Below are positions 41,943 through 49,978 of a stretch of 64,000 nt of DNA, piece by piece. The position numbers and the translations under genes were made by a program. The DNA is from Mesorhizobium sp. CU3 (GTDB lineage: Bacteria > Pseudomonadota > Alphaproteobacteria > Rhizobiales > Rhizobiaceae), in NCBI RefSeq assembly GCF_006442965.1, contig NZ_VFWX01000010.1, positions 186,001-250,000 on the forward strand, written 5' to 3'. Position 1 is the first letter of the stretch; each line of letters opens with the position of its first letter. A model generated the notes under the pieces. The model worked only from the letters and a program-made list of their open reading frames with translations, did not search any database and was not told the origin of the DNA.

Positions 41943-42902
41943 TTACCGCCCCAGCCACCGCGCATAGATCTCACCAACGATCCCGCGCCGGAAAATCAGC
42001 ACGCAGATCATGAAGATCAGCCCCGTGGCGATGGTCACCGGGAAGCCGGAGGTGGCCAGCGTGTTCTCCAGCCCGACGACAAGTCCGGCACCGACGGCCG
42101 GGCCGACCATCGTGCCGATGCCGCCGAGCAGGTTCATCAGGATCACCTCGCCCGACATCTGCCAGGTGACGTCGGTGAGCGTGGCGAACTGGAAGACGAT
42201 TGCCTTGGTCGCGCCGGCAAGACCGGCAAGTGCTGCCGACATGACGAAGGCGGCGAGCTTGTAGCGGCCGACCGAATAGCCCAGCGAAATGGCACGGTTC
42301 TCGTTCTCCCTGATCGAGCGCAGGATCATGCCGAAGGGCGAGTTGACGATGCGCCAGATGGCGAAGGCGCCGATCAGGAAGACGGCGAGCACGAAGAAAT
42401 ACATGTTCATGGTGTCGCCAAGATCGAGGACGCCGAAGAGCGTTCCGCGCGGCACGCCCTGGATACCATCCTCGCCCTCGGTGAACGGCGCCTGGACGCA
42501 GAAGAAGTAAAACATCTGCGCCAGCGCCAGCGTGATCATGGAGAAATAGATGCCTTGCCGGCGGATGGCGAGGAAACCCATCACCAGCCCCATGCAAGCC
42601 GCGCCCGCCGTGCCGAGCAGTATGCCGGCCTCGGGCGGCCAGCCCCAGGCCTTCACGGCATAGGCGCAGAAATAGGCGGCTCCGCCGAAAAATGCGGCGT
42701 GACCGAAAGAGAGCAGGCCGGTGTAGCCGAGCAAGAGATTGAAGGCGCAGGCGAAGAGCGCGAAGCACAGCATCTTCATGACGAAAATCGGGTAGATGAC
42801 GAAGGGCGCCGCGATCAGCGCCACGATGCCCAGCGCTAACAACGCCCGCTCCAGCCTGAGCGAGGCAGCGGCACGTTCCTGGTGCAGGGTCGCCTCACTC
42901 AT
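41943..42902 (-). CDS. livM: Branched-chain/hydrophobic amino-acid ABC transporter permease LivM
   Basis: 319 residues, about nine TM helices. BPD_transp_2 family features: FNLLLGYTGLLSFGHAAFFG near residue 60, AIRRQGIYFSMITLALAQMF, and GGIGTMVGPAVGAGLVVGLE near the C-terminus. Last gene of livJGFHM; one base separates it from livH (TGA-G-ATG). Substrate is probably an amino acid or derivative; the neighbouring dpaL cluster hints at a diamino acid. Confidence 0.94.
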   Translation of the reverse strand: MSEATLHQERAAASLRLERALLALGIVALIAAPFVIYPIFVMKMLCFALFACAFNLLLGYTGLLSFGHAAFFGGAAYFCAYAVKAWGWPPEAGILLGTAGAACMGLVMGFLAIRRQGIYFSMITLALAQMFYFFCVQAPFTEGEDGIQGVPRGTLFGVLDLGDTMNMYFFVLAVFLIGAFAIWRIVNSPFGMILRSIRENENRAISLGYSVGRYKLAAFVMSAALAGLAGATKAIVFQFATLTDVTWQMSGEVILMNLLGGIGTMVGPAVGAGLVVGLENTLATSGFPVTIATGLIFMICVLIFRRGIVGEIYARWLGR

Positions 42903-42903
42903 C

Positions 42904-43791
42904 TCAGGCGTCCCTTCCGAACAAGCCCGCCGGCCGCAGCAACAGCACGATCGCCATGATGACGAAGACGACCAGGTTCGAGGCCTCCGGATAAAACACC
43001 TTGGTCAGGCCCTCGGCGAGGCCGAGCATGTAGCCGGTGACGATGGCGCCGAGGATCGAGCCCATGCCGCCGACGACAACGACGGCGAAGACGACGATGA
43101 TCAGGTCCGAACCCATTAGCGGGCTGACCTGGTAGACGGGTGCTGCAAGGATGCCGGCCAACCCGGCAAGGGCGGCGCCCAGCCCATAGGTCAGCGTCAA
43201 CAGCAGCGGCACGTTGACGCCGAAGGCCTGCACCAGTTCCGGGTTCTCGGTCGCTGCGCGCAGATAGGAGCCGAGCCTGGTCTTCTCGATCAGCAGCCAA
43301 GTGCCGATGCAGACGATGAGCGAGGCCACCACCACCCAGCCGCGATAATTGGGCAGGAACATGAAGCCGAGATTGGTGCCGCCGGCAAGCAGCGCCGGCA
43401 CGGCGTAAGGATTGCCGGAAACGCCGTAGAAATAGCGGAACACGCCTTCGATGACCAAGGCCAGCCCGAAGGTGAAGAGCAGGCCGTACAGCGGGTCGAG
43501 CCGGTAGAGGCGCGAAAGTGCTACGCGTTCCACCACCATGCCGAACAGGCCGACGATCGCCGGCACGATGATCAGCGCCGGCCAGTAACCGATACCGAGC
43601 TGAACGAGCAGCAGATAGCCGATGAAGGCACCCAGCATATAGAGCGCGCCATGGGCAAAATTGATGATGCGCAAGAGGCCGAAGATGACGGCCAGCCCAA
43701 GGCTCAGCATGGCGTAGAAGGAGCCGTTGATGAGGCCGACCAGGAGTTGGCCGAGAAGCGCCTGGATGGGTATGCCGAAGAACGTGGTCAT
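42904..43791 (-). CDS. livH: Branched-chain amino-acid ABC transporter permease LivH
   Basis: 295 residues with eight to nine TM helices. Typical LivH segments: GLINGSFYAMLSLGLAVIFG near the N-terminus, INFAHGALYMLGAFIGYLL, and VVGGMGSILGAIVTGYMLGL toward the C-terminus. Overlaps livF by four bases (ATGA). Confidence 0.95.
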   Translation of the reverse strand: MTTFFGIPIQALLGQLLVGLINGSFYAMLSLGLAVIFGLLRIINFAHGALYMLGAFIGYLLLVQLGIGYWPALIIVPAIVGLFGMVVERVALSRLYRLDPLYGLLFTFGLALVIEGVFRYFYGVSGNPYAVPALLAGGTNLGFMFLPNYRGWVVVASLIVCIGTWLLIEKTRLGSYLRAATENPELVQAFGVNVPLLLTLTYGLGAALAGLAGILAAPVYQVSPLMGSDLIIVVFAVVVVGGMGSILGAIVTGYMLGLAEGLTKVFYPEASNLVVFVIMAIVLLLRPAGLFGRDA

Positions 43792-44492
43792 ACCCCGAGC
43801 ACCTCATGCAGTTTCTCGGTATGCGCGGAAAGCTGCGCGACCGGGAAACTCTCCACCACCTTGCCGTGGTCCATCAGATAAAAACGGTCGGCGATGCGGG
43901 CGGCGAAGCGGAAATTCTGCTCGACAAGGAGAATGGTCATGCCGCGCCTCTTCAGTGCCGCCAGCAACTCGCCGATGCGTTGCACGATGACCGGCGCCAG
44001 GCCTTCCGTCGGCTCGTCGAGCAACAGCATCTCGACGCCGGTCCGCAGGATGCGGGCGATGGCCAGCATCTGCTGCTCGCCACCGGACAATTTGGTGCCC
44101 TGGCTGTTGCGGCGTTCCTTGAGGTTGGGAAAGAGCTCGAAGATTTCCTCCACGCTCATGCCGCCCTTGGCCACCACGGGCGGCAGGATCAGGTTCTCGT
44201 CGACGGTCAGCGTGGCGAAGATGCCGCGCTCCTCGGGCACGAAGCCGATGCCCTGATGGGCGACGCGGTGCAGCGGCAGGCGCATCAGATCCTTGCCGTT
44301 GAAGGTGACGGAGCCGGTGCGCTTGCGGATCAGCCCTATGATGGCGCGCAAGGTCGTCGTCTTGCCGACGCCGTTGCGGCCGAGCAGGGTCACCGTCTCG
44401 CCGCGAAAGACATCGAGGTTCACGCCGTGCAGCGCATGGCCCTCGCCATACCAGGCGTGGAGATCGCGCACCGCAAGCAACGGCTCACTCAT
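43788..44492 (-). CDS. livF: Branched-chain amino-acid ABC transporter ATPase LivF
   Basis: 234 residues. Walker A LLGRNGVGKTTTLRAI, signature LSGGEQQMLAIARIL and Walker B EMLLLDEPTEGLAP in the expected order; LivF-type short form without a C-terminal extension. Overlaps livG by eight bases (ATGAGTGA), so translation is coupled. Confidence 0.95.
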   Translation of the reverse strand: MSEPLLAVRDLHAWYGEGHALHGVNLDVFRGETVTLLGRNGVGKTTTLRAIIGLIRKRTGSVTFNGKDLMRLPLHRVAHQGIGFVPEERGIFATLTVDENLILPPVVAKGGMSVEEIFELFPNLKERRNSQGTKLSGGEQQMLAIARILRTGVEMLLLDEPTEGLAPVIVQRIGELLAALKRRGMTILLVEQNFRFAARIADRFYLMDHGKVVESFPVAQLSAHTEKLHEVLGV

Positions 44493-45285
44493 GTTCCGTT
44501 CCCATGTAAGCGACGCGCACGCGCTCGTCCTGGCTCACCGTGGCGTAGTCGCCGGCGGCCAGCACCTGGCCGCGCTGCATGACGGTGATCCAGTCGCAGA
44601 GGTCGGCGACAACGGTGAGGTTATGCTCGACCATCAGCACGGCGCGGTCTTTCGCCAGCGAGCGGATGATGCCGGAGATCATGCCGACATCCTCATGCCC
44701 CATGCCGGCCATCGGTTCGTCGAGCAAAAGCACTTTCGGATCGAGCGCCAGCGTGGTGGCGATCTCCAACACGCGCTTGCGGCCATAGGAAAGATCGCCG
44801 GCGAGCCGATGCGCGGCATCGTCGAGGCCGACGACGGCGAGAAGCTCGCGCGCCCTTGGCGTCAGTCGATCGAGTGCGGAGACCGGGCGCCAGAATTGAT
44901 AACCCAGCCCGCTCGGGCGCTGCAGCGCGACACGCACATTGTCGAGCACAGTGAGGTGCGGAAAGATCGCCGAGATCTGGAAGGAGCGCACCAGCCCCAT
45001 GCGCGCCACTTTTGCAGGCGGCGTGCGGGTGATGTCGGTGCCGAGCAATTCGATCCTGCCGCTGGTCGGCTGCAGGAACTTGGTCAACAGGTTGAAGATG
45101 GTGGTCTTGCCGGCGCCGTTCGGTCCGATCAGCGCGTGGATCTTTGCGTGATGGACCTCGAGGTCGACATCCTTCACGGCGACGAAGCCGGCGAAGTCGC
45201 GCCTCAAACCGCGGGCGGAAAGCACCACCCGCGGCCTCTGTTCGGTGCCGCCTGGACGGGCGGCGGTAGCGGTGTCGAGCGTCAC
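44485..45285 (-). CDS. livG: Branched-chain amino-acid ABC transporter ATPase LivG
   Basis: 266 residues from a GTG that overlaps the livJ stop (GTGA). Walker A LIGPNGAGKTTIFNLLTKFL, signature LSYGRKRVLEIATTLAL (a non-canonical LSYG, common in LivG) and Walker B KVLLLDEPMAGM. It pairs with LivF to power the LivHM channel. Confidence 0.95.
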   Translation of the reverse strand: MTLDTATAARPGGTEQRPRVVLSARGLRRDFAGFVAVKDVDLEVHHAKIHALIGPNGAGKTTIFNLLTKFLQPTSGRIELLGTDITRTPPAKVARMGLVRSFQISAIFPHLTVLDNVRVALQRPSGLGYQFWRPVSALDRLTPRARELLAVVGLDDAAHRLAGDLSYGRKRVLEIATTLALDPKVLLLDEPMAGMGHEDVGMISGIIRSLAKDRAVLMVEHNLTVVADLCDWITVMQRGQVLAAGDYATVSQDERVRVAYMGTEHE

Positions 45286-46490
45286 TTGGTGACGAGCGGG
45301 CAGCCGCTGTCTTCGGCCTTCATGAAGGCCTGCTCGCCCGGAATGGTCGCCAGATAGTTGTAGTAGTCCCAGTCCTTCTTCGACTCTTCCGGCTTCTTGA
45401 CCTGGTAGAGATACATGTCGTGCACCATCGAACCGTCGGCCTGCACCTTGCCGTTGGCGGTGAAGACGTCGTTGACCGGCATCTCATGCAGTTGCTTGGC
45501 CACCGCTTCCGTCTCGTCGGTGCCGGCCTTGTCGACGGCTTTCAGATATTGCAGCACCGCCGAATAGGTGCCGGCCTGGATCATATTGGGCATGCGGTTG
45601 GTGCGCTTGAAGAAGCGCTCGGCGAATTTTCGGCTCTCGTCGTCGCGGTCCCAGTAATAGCCTTCGGTCAGGACGACGCCCTGCGCCGCCTGCAGGCCAA
45701 GACCGTGCACTTCGGCCAGCGTGAAGAGGAGCGCTGCCAGCCGCTGGCCGCCGGCGACGATGCCGAACTCGGCCGCCTGCTTGATCGAGTTCGAGGTGTC
45801 GAGGCCGGCATTGGCAAGGCCGACGATCTTGGCGCCGGAGGACTGCGCCTGCAAAAGGAAGGAGGAATAGTCGGTGGAGCCGAGCGGATAGCGCACCTCG
45901 CCCAGCACCTTGCCGCCCGCAGCCTCGACGACCTTGGCGGTCTGGTCCTTCAGCGAATAGCCGAAGGCGTAGTCGACGGTGATGAAATACCAGCTGTCAC
46001 CACCCTGCTTGACCAGCGCGCCGCCGGTGCCGACCGCCTGCGAATGGGTGTCGTAAGCCCAGTGGAAGCCATAGGGTGAGCACTGCTTGCCGGTGAGGTC
46101 GGTGGTGGCCGCGCCGGTGACAATGTCGATCTTCTTCTTTTCCTTTGAAATTCCTTGGACGGCCAGCGCCACCGACGAGGTGGTGAGTTCCATGATCGCG
46201 TCGACCTGCTCGGTGTCGTACCACTGGCGGGCGATGTTGGAGGCGATGTCGGGCTTGTTCTGATGGTCGGCGCTGACGATCTCGATCGGCGCGCCCTGGA
46301 CCTTGCCGCCAAAATCCTCGACCGCCATCTTAGCCGCCTCGACCGACCACTTGCCGCCGAAATCGGCATAGACGCCGGACTGGTCGTTGAGGATGCCGAT
46401 CTTGACCTTGCCGTCGGAAATTTCGCCGGCCGCCGCCGGCATCGCGGTCGCCGCAAGCAGAGCGGCCGAGACGAGATAGGATGCTTTCAC
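45282..46490 (-). CDS. livJ: Amino-acid ABC transporter periplasmic binding protein (LivJ/LivK-like)
   Basis: 402 residues from GTG 46490 with GGGAGG seven bases upstream. Signal peptide MKASYLVSAALLAATAMPAAAG. The mature part is a type I periplasmic binding protein with KVKIGILNDQSGVYADFGGK at its start, SADHQNKPDIASNIARQWYD and FITVDYAFGYSLKDQTAKVV, the family's characteristic stretches. First gene of livJGFHM, divergent from a GntR regulator. The ligand cannot be read directly; the operon context suggests an amino acid or its N-derivative. Confidence 0.95.
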   Translation of the reverse strand: MKASYLVSAALLAATAMPAAAGEISDGKVKIGILNDQSGVYADFGGKWSVEAAKMAVEDFGGKVQGAPIEIVSADHQNKPDIASNIARQWYDTEQVDAIMELTTSSVALAVQGISKEKKKIDIVTGAATTDLTGKQCSPYGFHWAYDTHSQAVGTGGALVKQGGDSWYFITVDYAFGYSLKDQTAKVVEAAGGKVLGEVRYPLGSTDYSSFLLQAQSSGAKIVGLANAGLDTSNSIKQAAEFGIVAGGQRLAALLFTLAEVHGLGLQAAQGVVLTEGYYWDRDDESRKFAERFFKRTNRMPNMIQAGTYSAVLQYLKAVDKAGTDETEAVAKQLHEMPVNDVFTANGKVQADGSMVHDMYLYQVKKPEESKKDWDYYNYLATIPGEQAFMKAEDSGCPLVTK

Positions 46491-46654
46491 TGGTGGTTCC
46501 TCCCTTGTGGCCGACGCCGGGAAATGCGGCGGCCTCGCAATGGTTCAACAGGATGCGCTAAAACATGAGCAATGCGGGCTCGCGCCCGTTTGGTCGGTCC
46601 TCCTCTACCCGATCCCGCCCCGGATGCGCGGGACCCTAGCATCGGGTCCGGCGA

Positions 46655-46679
46655 ACAGAGAATGCTATTTTCGTAGCAT
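46655..46679. promoter_or_regulatory. Candidate GntR operator, site 1
   Basis: ACAGAGA followed by ATGCTA-TTTTCG-TAGCAT, a perfect six-base inverted repeat with a six-base spacer. An identical 25-bp copy lies 137 bp to the right. This copy lies about 165 bp upstream of livJ. Confidence 0.7.
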
Positions 46680-46791
46680 AGCTGGCAACGTATCAACCGG
46701 CTCTGTGAGCTGATGCCGCGGATTTGATCTCAAACGCAAAACGATGTTTGACGTGTTCGTGGATCCACCTTGCCCGGGCGCCATGCCGGCG

Positions 46792-46816
46792 ACAGAGAAT
46801 GCTATTTTCGTAGCAT
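46792..46816. promoter_or_regulatory. Candidate GntR operator, site 2
   Basis: Second, identical 25-bp copy containing ATGCTA-N6-TAGCAT, about 50 bp before the start of the GntR gene, a typical promoter-overlapping position for autoregulation. The 375-base gap 46491-46865 contains these two sites and no gene. Confidence 0.7.
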
Positions 46817-46865
46817 GCCGCGATGTTAGACTAGCTGGTGAAGCAAGGACGGCGGGACGCCCAAC

Positions 46866-47528
46866 ATGACCGATTATGGCGGCAAGGAAGCCGACATCGT
46901 TAGGGCGCTGGAGGAAGACATCATCTTCGGCCGGCTGGCGCCCGGCGCGCGGCTGGTCGAGGACGTGCTGCTCGCCCGGTTCCCGGTCTCGCGCCACTCG
47001 ATCCGCCAGGCGCTCTATCAGCTCGAAAAACTCGGCATCGTCACTCGCCAGCGCAACAAGGGCGCGATGGTGCGGCGGCTGTCGCCGGGGGAAGTCAGGC
47101 AGATCTACGAGGTACGCGAGCTCTTGCAGCGGCAGGCGGCGCTGATGATCCCGCTGCCGGCGAGCGAGGCCCTGATCGCGGAACTTACGGAGATCCACCG
47201 TGTCTATAGCGCCCATGTCGAGGCAAACTATCTAAGCGGCATTCACGAGGCCAACGACCGCTTCCACCTGACCATGTTCTCGGCCTGCGGCAACGACTAT
47301 CTGGTGTCGTCGATCGAGCAATATATGCGGCTCAGCCTGCCGGTGCGCGCCAATTCGCTCGCCGATCCGGAAAAGCTCGAAGTGTCGCGCCAGCACCACT
47401 GGTTCATGATCGAGGCGATGAAGCGGCACGACAACTGGATACTGGCGCAGCTCTGCGTCGACCACCTGCAACCGAGCAAGCAGTTCTATCTCGAAGAGAT
47501 CGAGAAGGCACGCGACGACGCAGCTTGA
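46866..47528 (+). CDS. GntR-family regulator with FCD domain
   Basis: 220 residues. N-terminal winged HTH (IIFGRLAPGARLVEDVLLAR, VSRHSIRQALYQLEKLGIVT) and an all-helical FCD effector domain with the metal-binding residues of the VanR/FadR group (NDRFHLTMFSACGN and QHHWFMIEAM ending RHDNWILA). Divergent from livJGFHM with two identical palindromes between them. It most likely controls the uptake operon and itself in response to the transported compound or a product. Confidence 0.94.
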   Translation: MTDYGGKEADIVRALEEDIIFGRLAPGARLVEDVLLARFPVSRHSIRQALYQLEKLGIVTRQRNKGAMVRRLSPGEVRQIYEVRELLQRQAALMIPLPASEALIAELTEIHRVYSAHVEANYLSGIHEANDRFHLTMFSACGNDYLVSSIEQYMRLSLPVRANSLADPEKLEVSRQHHWFMIEAMKRHDNWILAQLCVDHLQPSKQFYLEEIEKARDDAA

Positions 47529-47540
47529 GGCGGACAAAGT

Positions 47541-47790
47541 CTACGAAGACAATATCTTATGGCATTTTTCCACTGCCCCGTCCGCTTTCGCGGCCGCGCG
47601 GGCCGTCGCATCGGGCACGGCGACGTCCAGTTCGGTCGCTTCGACCTTGCCGCCGAGCTGCTTCGCCGCATCCTCGCCCTTGGCGACGCCGCGCACGCCG
47701 ATCACCCCGGTGAAGCCAAGTTCGGCAACGCGGCAGGCCGATGCCGCGATTGCCGCCCGTGACCAACGCTGCCTTGCCGGCATCCGGGTC
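47541..47790 (-). pseudogene. Truncated, frameshifted short-chain dehydrogenase remnant
   Basis: In one minus frame (about 47790-47737) the sequence encodes KAALVTGGNRGIG, the NAD(P)-binding glycine motif of SDR enzymes. The continuation ELGFTGVIGVRGVAKGEDAA, KVEATELDVAVPD lies in another frame ending at the stop 47541, so a frameshift near 47735 separates them. The rest of the enzyme (catalytic Ser-Tyr-Lys part) is missing. This is a decayed fragment, not a gene. The 434-base interval 47529-47962 holds nothing else recognised. Confidence 0.75.
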
Positions 47791-47962
47791 GATTGGCCGG
47801 CCAGACAAGTTGGGCCTCCGTCCTGCCAGACACAATCCAGAAACAAGATTCAACAGTAGGGAAAAACTCGCGAAAAGAGCGGCTGTCATAAGCGGTACCG
47901 GAGCAGCCGACGATTTGCGGCGCGCGACACAGGACATTGTTCTTAATCAAGGAATGCCGATT

Positions 47963-48310
47963 ATGAAAAAGACCCTTCTTTCCGCACTCGGCCTTGCCGT
48001 CGCGCTCGCTTTCGCGGTGCCGGCGCTGGGCACCACTGAAGCCAACGCCGCCGCCACGACCACCGCGACCACGACGACGACCACGACTGCTGCTCCGGCC
48101 GCGACCACCGAGACGGCGAAGCCCGCCGCCAAGGTCGAGCACAAGAAGCATCACCGCAAGCATCACCGTCACCACGCCAAGAAGCATCATCACGGCAAGA
48201 AGCACGCGAAGCATCATGCCAGGAAGCATCACGTGAAGAAGCATCATGTGAAGAAGCACCACGTGAAGAAGCATGCGGTTAAGAAGCCCGCCGCGAAGAA
48301 GGCCGCGTAA
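47963..48310 (+). CDS. Secreted His/Lys-rich protein (115 aa)
   Basis: 115 residues from ATG 47963 (AAGGA upstream). Signal peptide MKKTLLSALGLAVALAFAVP ending near ANA-A. A Thr/Ala-rich linker is followed by about 55 residues built from KHHxKKHH and HHAKKHH units: over 25 histidines and as many lysines. It could bind Ni, Zn or Cu ions, or nucleic acid and acidic polysaccharide, in the periplasm; it also resembles acid-shock-type secreted basic proteins. A terminator follows at 48381. Confidence 0.82.
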   Translation: MKKTLLSALGLAVALAFAVPALGTTEANAAATTTATTTTTTTAAPAATTETAKPAAKVEHKKHHRKHHRHHAKKHHHGKKHAKHHARKHHVKKHHVKKHHVKKHAVKKPAAKKAA

Positions 48311-48380
48311 GCGCCTCGATCACCTTCATGACCGGATGATCCCGGACCGCTTCAAAAGGGTTCAGGATCATCGCTTCCCG

Positions 48381-48414
48381 AAAACGCCGCCCCTCCCTTC
48401 CGGGCGGCGTTTTT
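48381..48414. terminator. Bidirectional hairpin terminator
   Basis: Arms AAAACGCCGCCC and GGGCGGCGTTTT with a nine-base loop, runs of A before and T after, 70 bp after the His-rich gene stop. Can act on both strands. Confidence 0.85.
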
Positions 48415-48428
48415 GTGTCATCTTCGAA

Positions 48429-48473
48429 GGGCATGATCCCGAAAGCCGGTAACCACCTTTCGGGATCATGCCC
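48429..48473. repeat. Palindromic repeat with perfect 16-bp arms
   Basis: GGGCATGATCCCGAAA and TTTCGGGATCATGCCC, separated by 13 bases. The right arm ends at the stop codon of the YdeI-type gene. A related GATGATCCCGGA/CAGGATCATC sequence lies at 48336-48370. This is a frequent dispersed element in rhizobia and may stop transcription of the convergent gene. Confidence 0.8.
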
Positions 48474-49072
48474 TACTTTTTCTGCGGATGGATCGTCTCG
48501 CCGCGCTTCAGCATCGCCACCAGATCGGCGATCTTCTTGCTGCGGCCCGCTTCGGTCTTCATGTTGTGGGTGCGGAAGGCGAGCGCGAACCGGTTCTGGG
48601 CCGAAAGCGTCGCCAGCATCGCCTTGGCCCTCGGTTCGGCGTCGATCGCCGCCTGCAGGTCGGGCGGAATGGTCATCTCCCTCGATCCGGCATAGGCGCG
48701 GTCCCAACGGCCATCGGCCTTGGCCGCCTCGACCTGCTCAAGACCATGCTTCGTCATGCGCCCCTCTTCGACCAGGCGGGCGACATTGTCGATGTTGATC
48801 CTGCTCCAGATGCTTTTCCTGCCGCGCGGCGTGTAGCGCTGCAGAAAACTCTTGTCGTCGAGCGATTTGCGCACGGCGTCGATCCAGCCGAAGCACAGCA
48901 CGACATCGATCGCCTGTTTCGGCGTGATCGAGGCCAGACCCGAGCCGACCTTGTGGATTTTGATCCAGACCTCGGTTTCGCCGGCGTGGTTGTTGCTGAG
49001 CCAGAGGTGGAAGCTCTCGGCATCTGGAAACTCCCGCACCTTTTCGGGATCGACTTTGATCGGGGGCATCAT
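48473..49072 (-). CDS. YdeI/OmpD-associated family protein
   Basis: 199 residues. The segment LWLSNNHAGETEVWIKIHKV, followed by ITPKQAIDVVLCFGWIDAVR, and the C-terminal IPPDLQAAIDAEPRAKAMLA with RFALAFRTHNMKTEAGRSKK, matches the OmdA/YdeI family (bacteriocin or peptide-resistance-associated in enterobacteria). Biochemical role unknown. AGGCGAGG precedes the ATG; a second ATG follows directly. Confidence 0.88.
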   Translation of the reverse strand: MMPPIKVDPEKVREFPDAESFHLWLSNNHAGETEVWIKIHKVGSGLASITPKQAIDVVLCFGWIDAVRKSLDDKSFLQRYTPRGRKSIWSRINIDNVARLVEEGRMTKHGLEQVEAAKADGRWDRAYAGSREMTIPPDLQAAIDAEPRAKAMLATLSAQNRFALAFRTHNMKTEAGRSKKIADLVAMLKRGETIHPQKK

Positions 49073-49255
49073 GACCTCGCCTTGCTTTCAAATAGTCTGG
49101 ATGATTCCCGGAAGGCTGTAGCGGTCACTGGTGCCAGTTCCTGTCAGCAGCCGTCGAGCGCTATCGGACTCTCCGATATCGCTATCGGTTTCTTCCGCTT
49201 CCGCTCCACGCCGCGCCTTGCCACATCAGCGTCCATGCAACGCAAAGGCATCGAC

Positions 49256-49978
49256 ATGGACAAGGCAAATATACTCATCGTCGGCGGAAGTTCAGGCATG
49301 GGGCTGGCGCTCGCCCGGCGCTGCCTCGATGAAGGCGCTGATGTCGTCATCGCCGGGCGCAATGCGGCGAAGCTCAATGCCGCGCGAGAGGAACTTGGCA
49401 ACCCGGCCGCGCTCGAAATGGCAGTGGTCGACATCAGCCGCGAGGACCAGGTTGCGGCGCTGTTCGCCCGTATCGGGCCGCTCGACCATATCGTCAGCAC
49501 GGCGGCCGACATCGAGGGCGCCTACCGGCTGTTGCCCGAGATCGAACTGGCCGCCGCGCAGCGCGTGGTGAACAGCAAATTCTTCGGGCCGCTGCTTCTG
49601 GCCAAGCATGGCGCGCCGAGGCTCTCGCCCACCGGTTCGATCACCTTCGTCTCCGGCATCGCCGCCTACCGGCCGGCCGCGCGCGGTTCGGTGGTCGCGG
49701 CGGTCAACGCAGCGCTTGAAGGGCTGGTGCGCGCGCTGGCCGTCGAGCTGGCGCCGATCCGTGTCAACGCCGTCTCGCCCGGCTGGGTCGACACGCCGAT
49801 CTGGGAATTCGTCGCCGGCGACCGGAAGGACGACACTTTAGCCGCCATGGCCAAGCGCCTGCCGGCGGGACGGGTCGGCCGGCCGCAGGACATAGCGGAT
49901 GCGCTGCGCTTCCTGATCGGCAACGGCTTTACGACCGGAGAGACGCTGCATGTCGAAGGCGGCCACAGGCTGGTGTGA
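49256..49978 (+). CDS. Short-chain dehydrogenase/reductase-like protein without the YxxxK pair
   Basis: 240 residues. Rossmann motif ILIVGGSSGMGLALARRC near residue 6, NADP-favouring VVIAGRNAAKL, and the C-terminal AVSPGWVDTPIW and TGETLHVEGGHRLV of SDRs. The usual catalytic YxxxK should fall in ARGSVVAAVNAALEGL, where Tyr and Lys are replaced by Val and Asn while the Ser of the triad (FVSGIAAY) remains. Some SDR subgroups share this change; classical dehydrogenase activity is doubtful. The 3' end overlaps the convergent LysR gene by 50 bases. Confidence 0.87.
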   Translation: MDKANILIVGGSSGMGLALARRCLDEGADVVIAGRNAAKLNAAREELGNPAALEMAVVDISREDQVAALFARIGPLDHIVSTAADIEGAYRLLPEIELAAAQRVVNSKFFGPLLLAKHGAPRLSPTGSITFVSGIAAYRPAARGSVVAAVNAALEGLVRALAVELAPIRVNAVSPGWVDTPIWEFVAGDRKDDTLAAMAKRLPAGRVGRPQDIADALRFLIGNGFTTGETLHVEGGHRLV

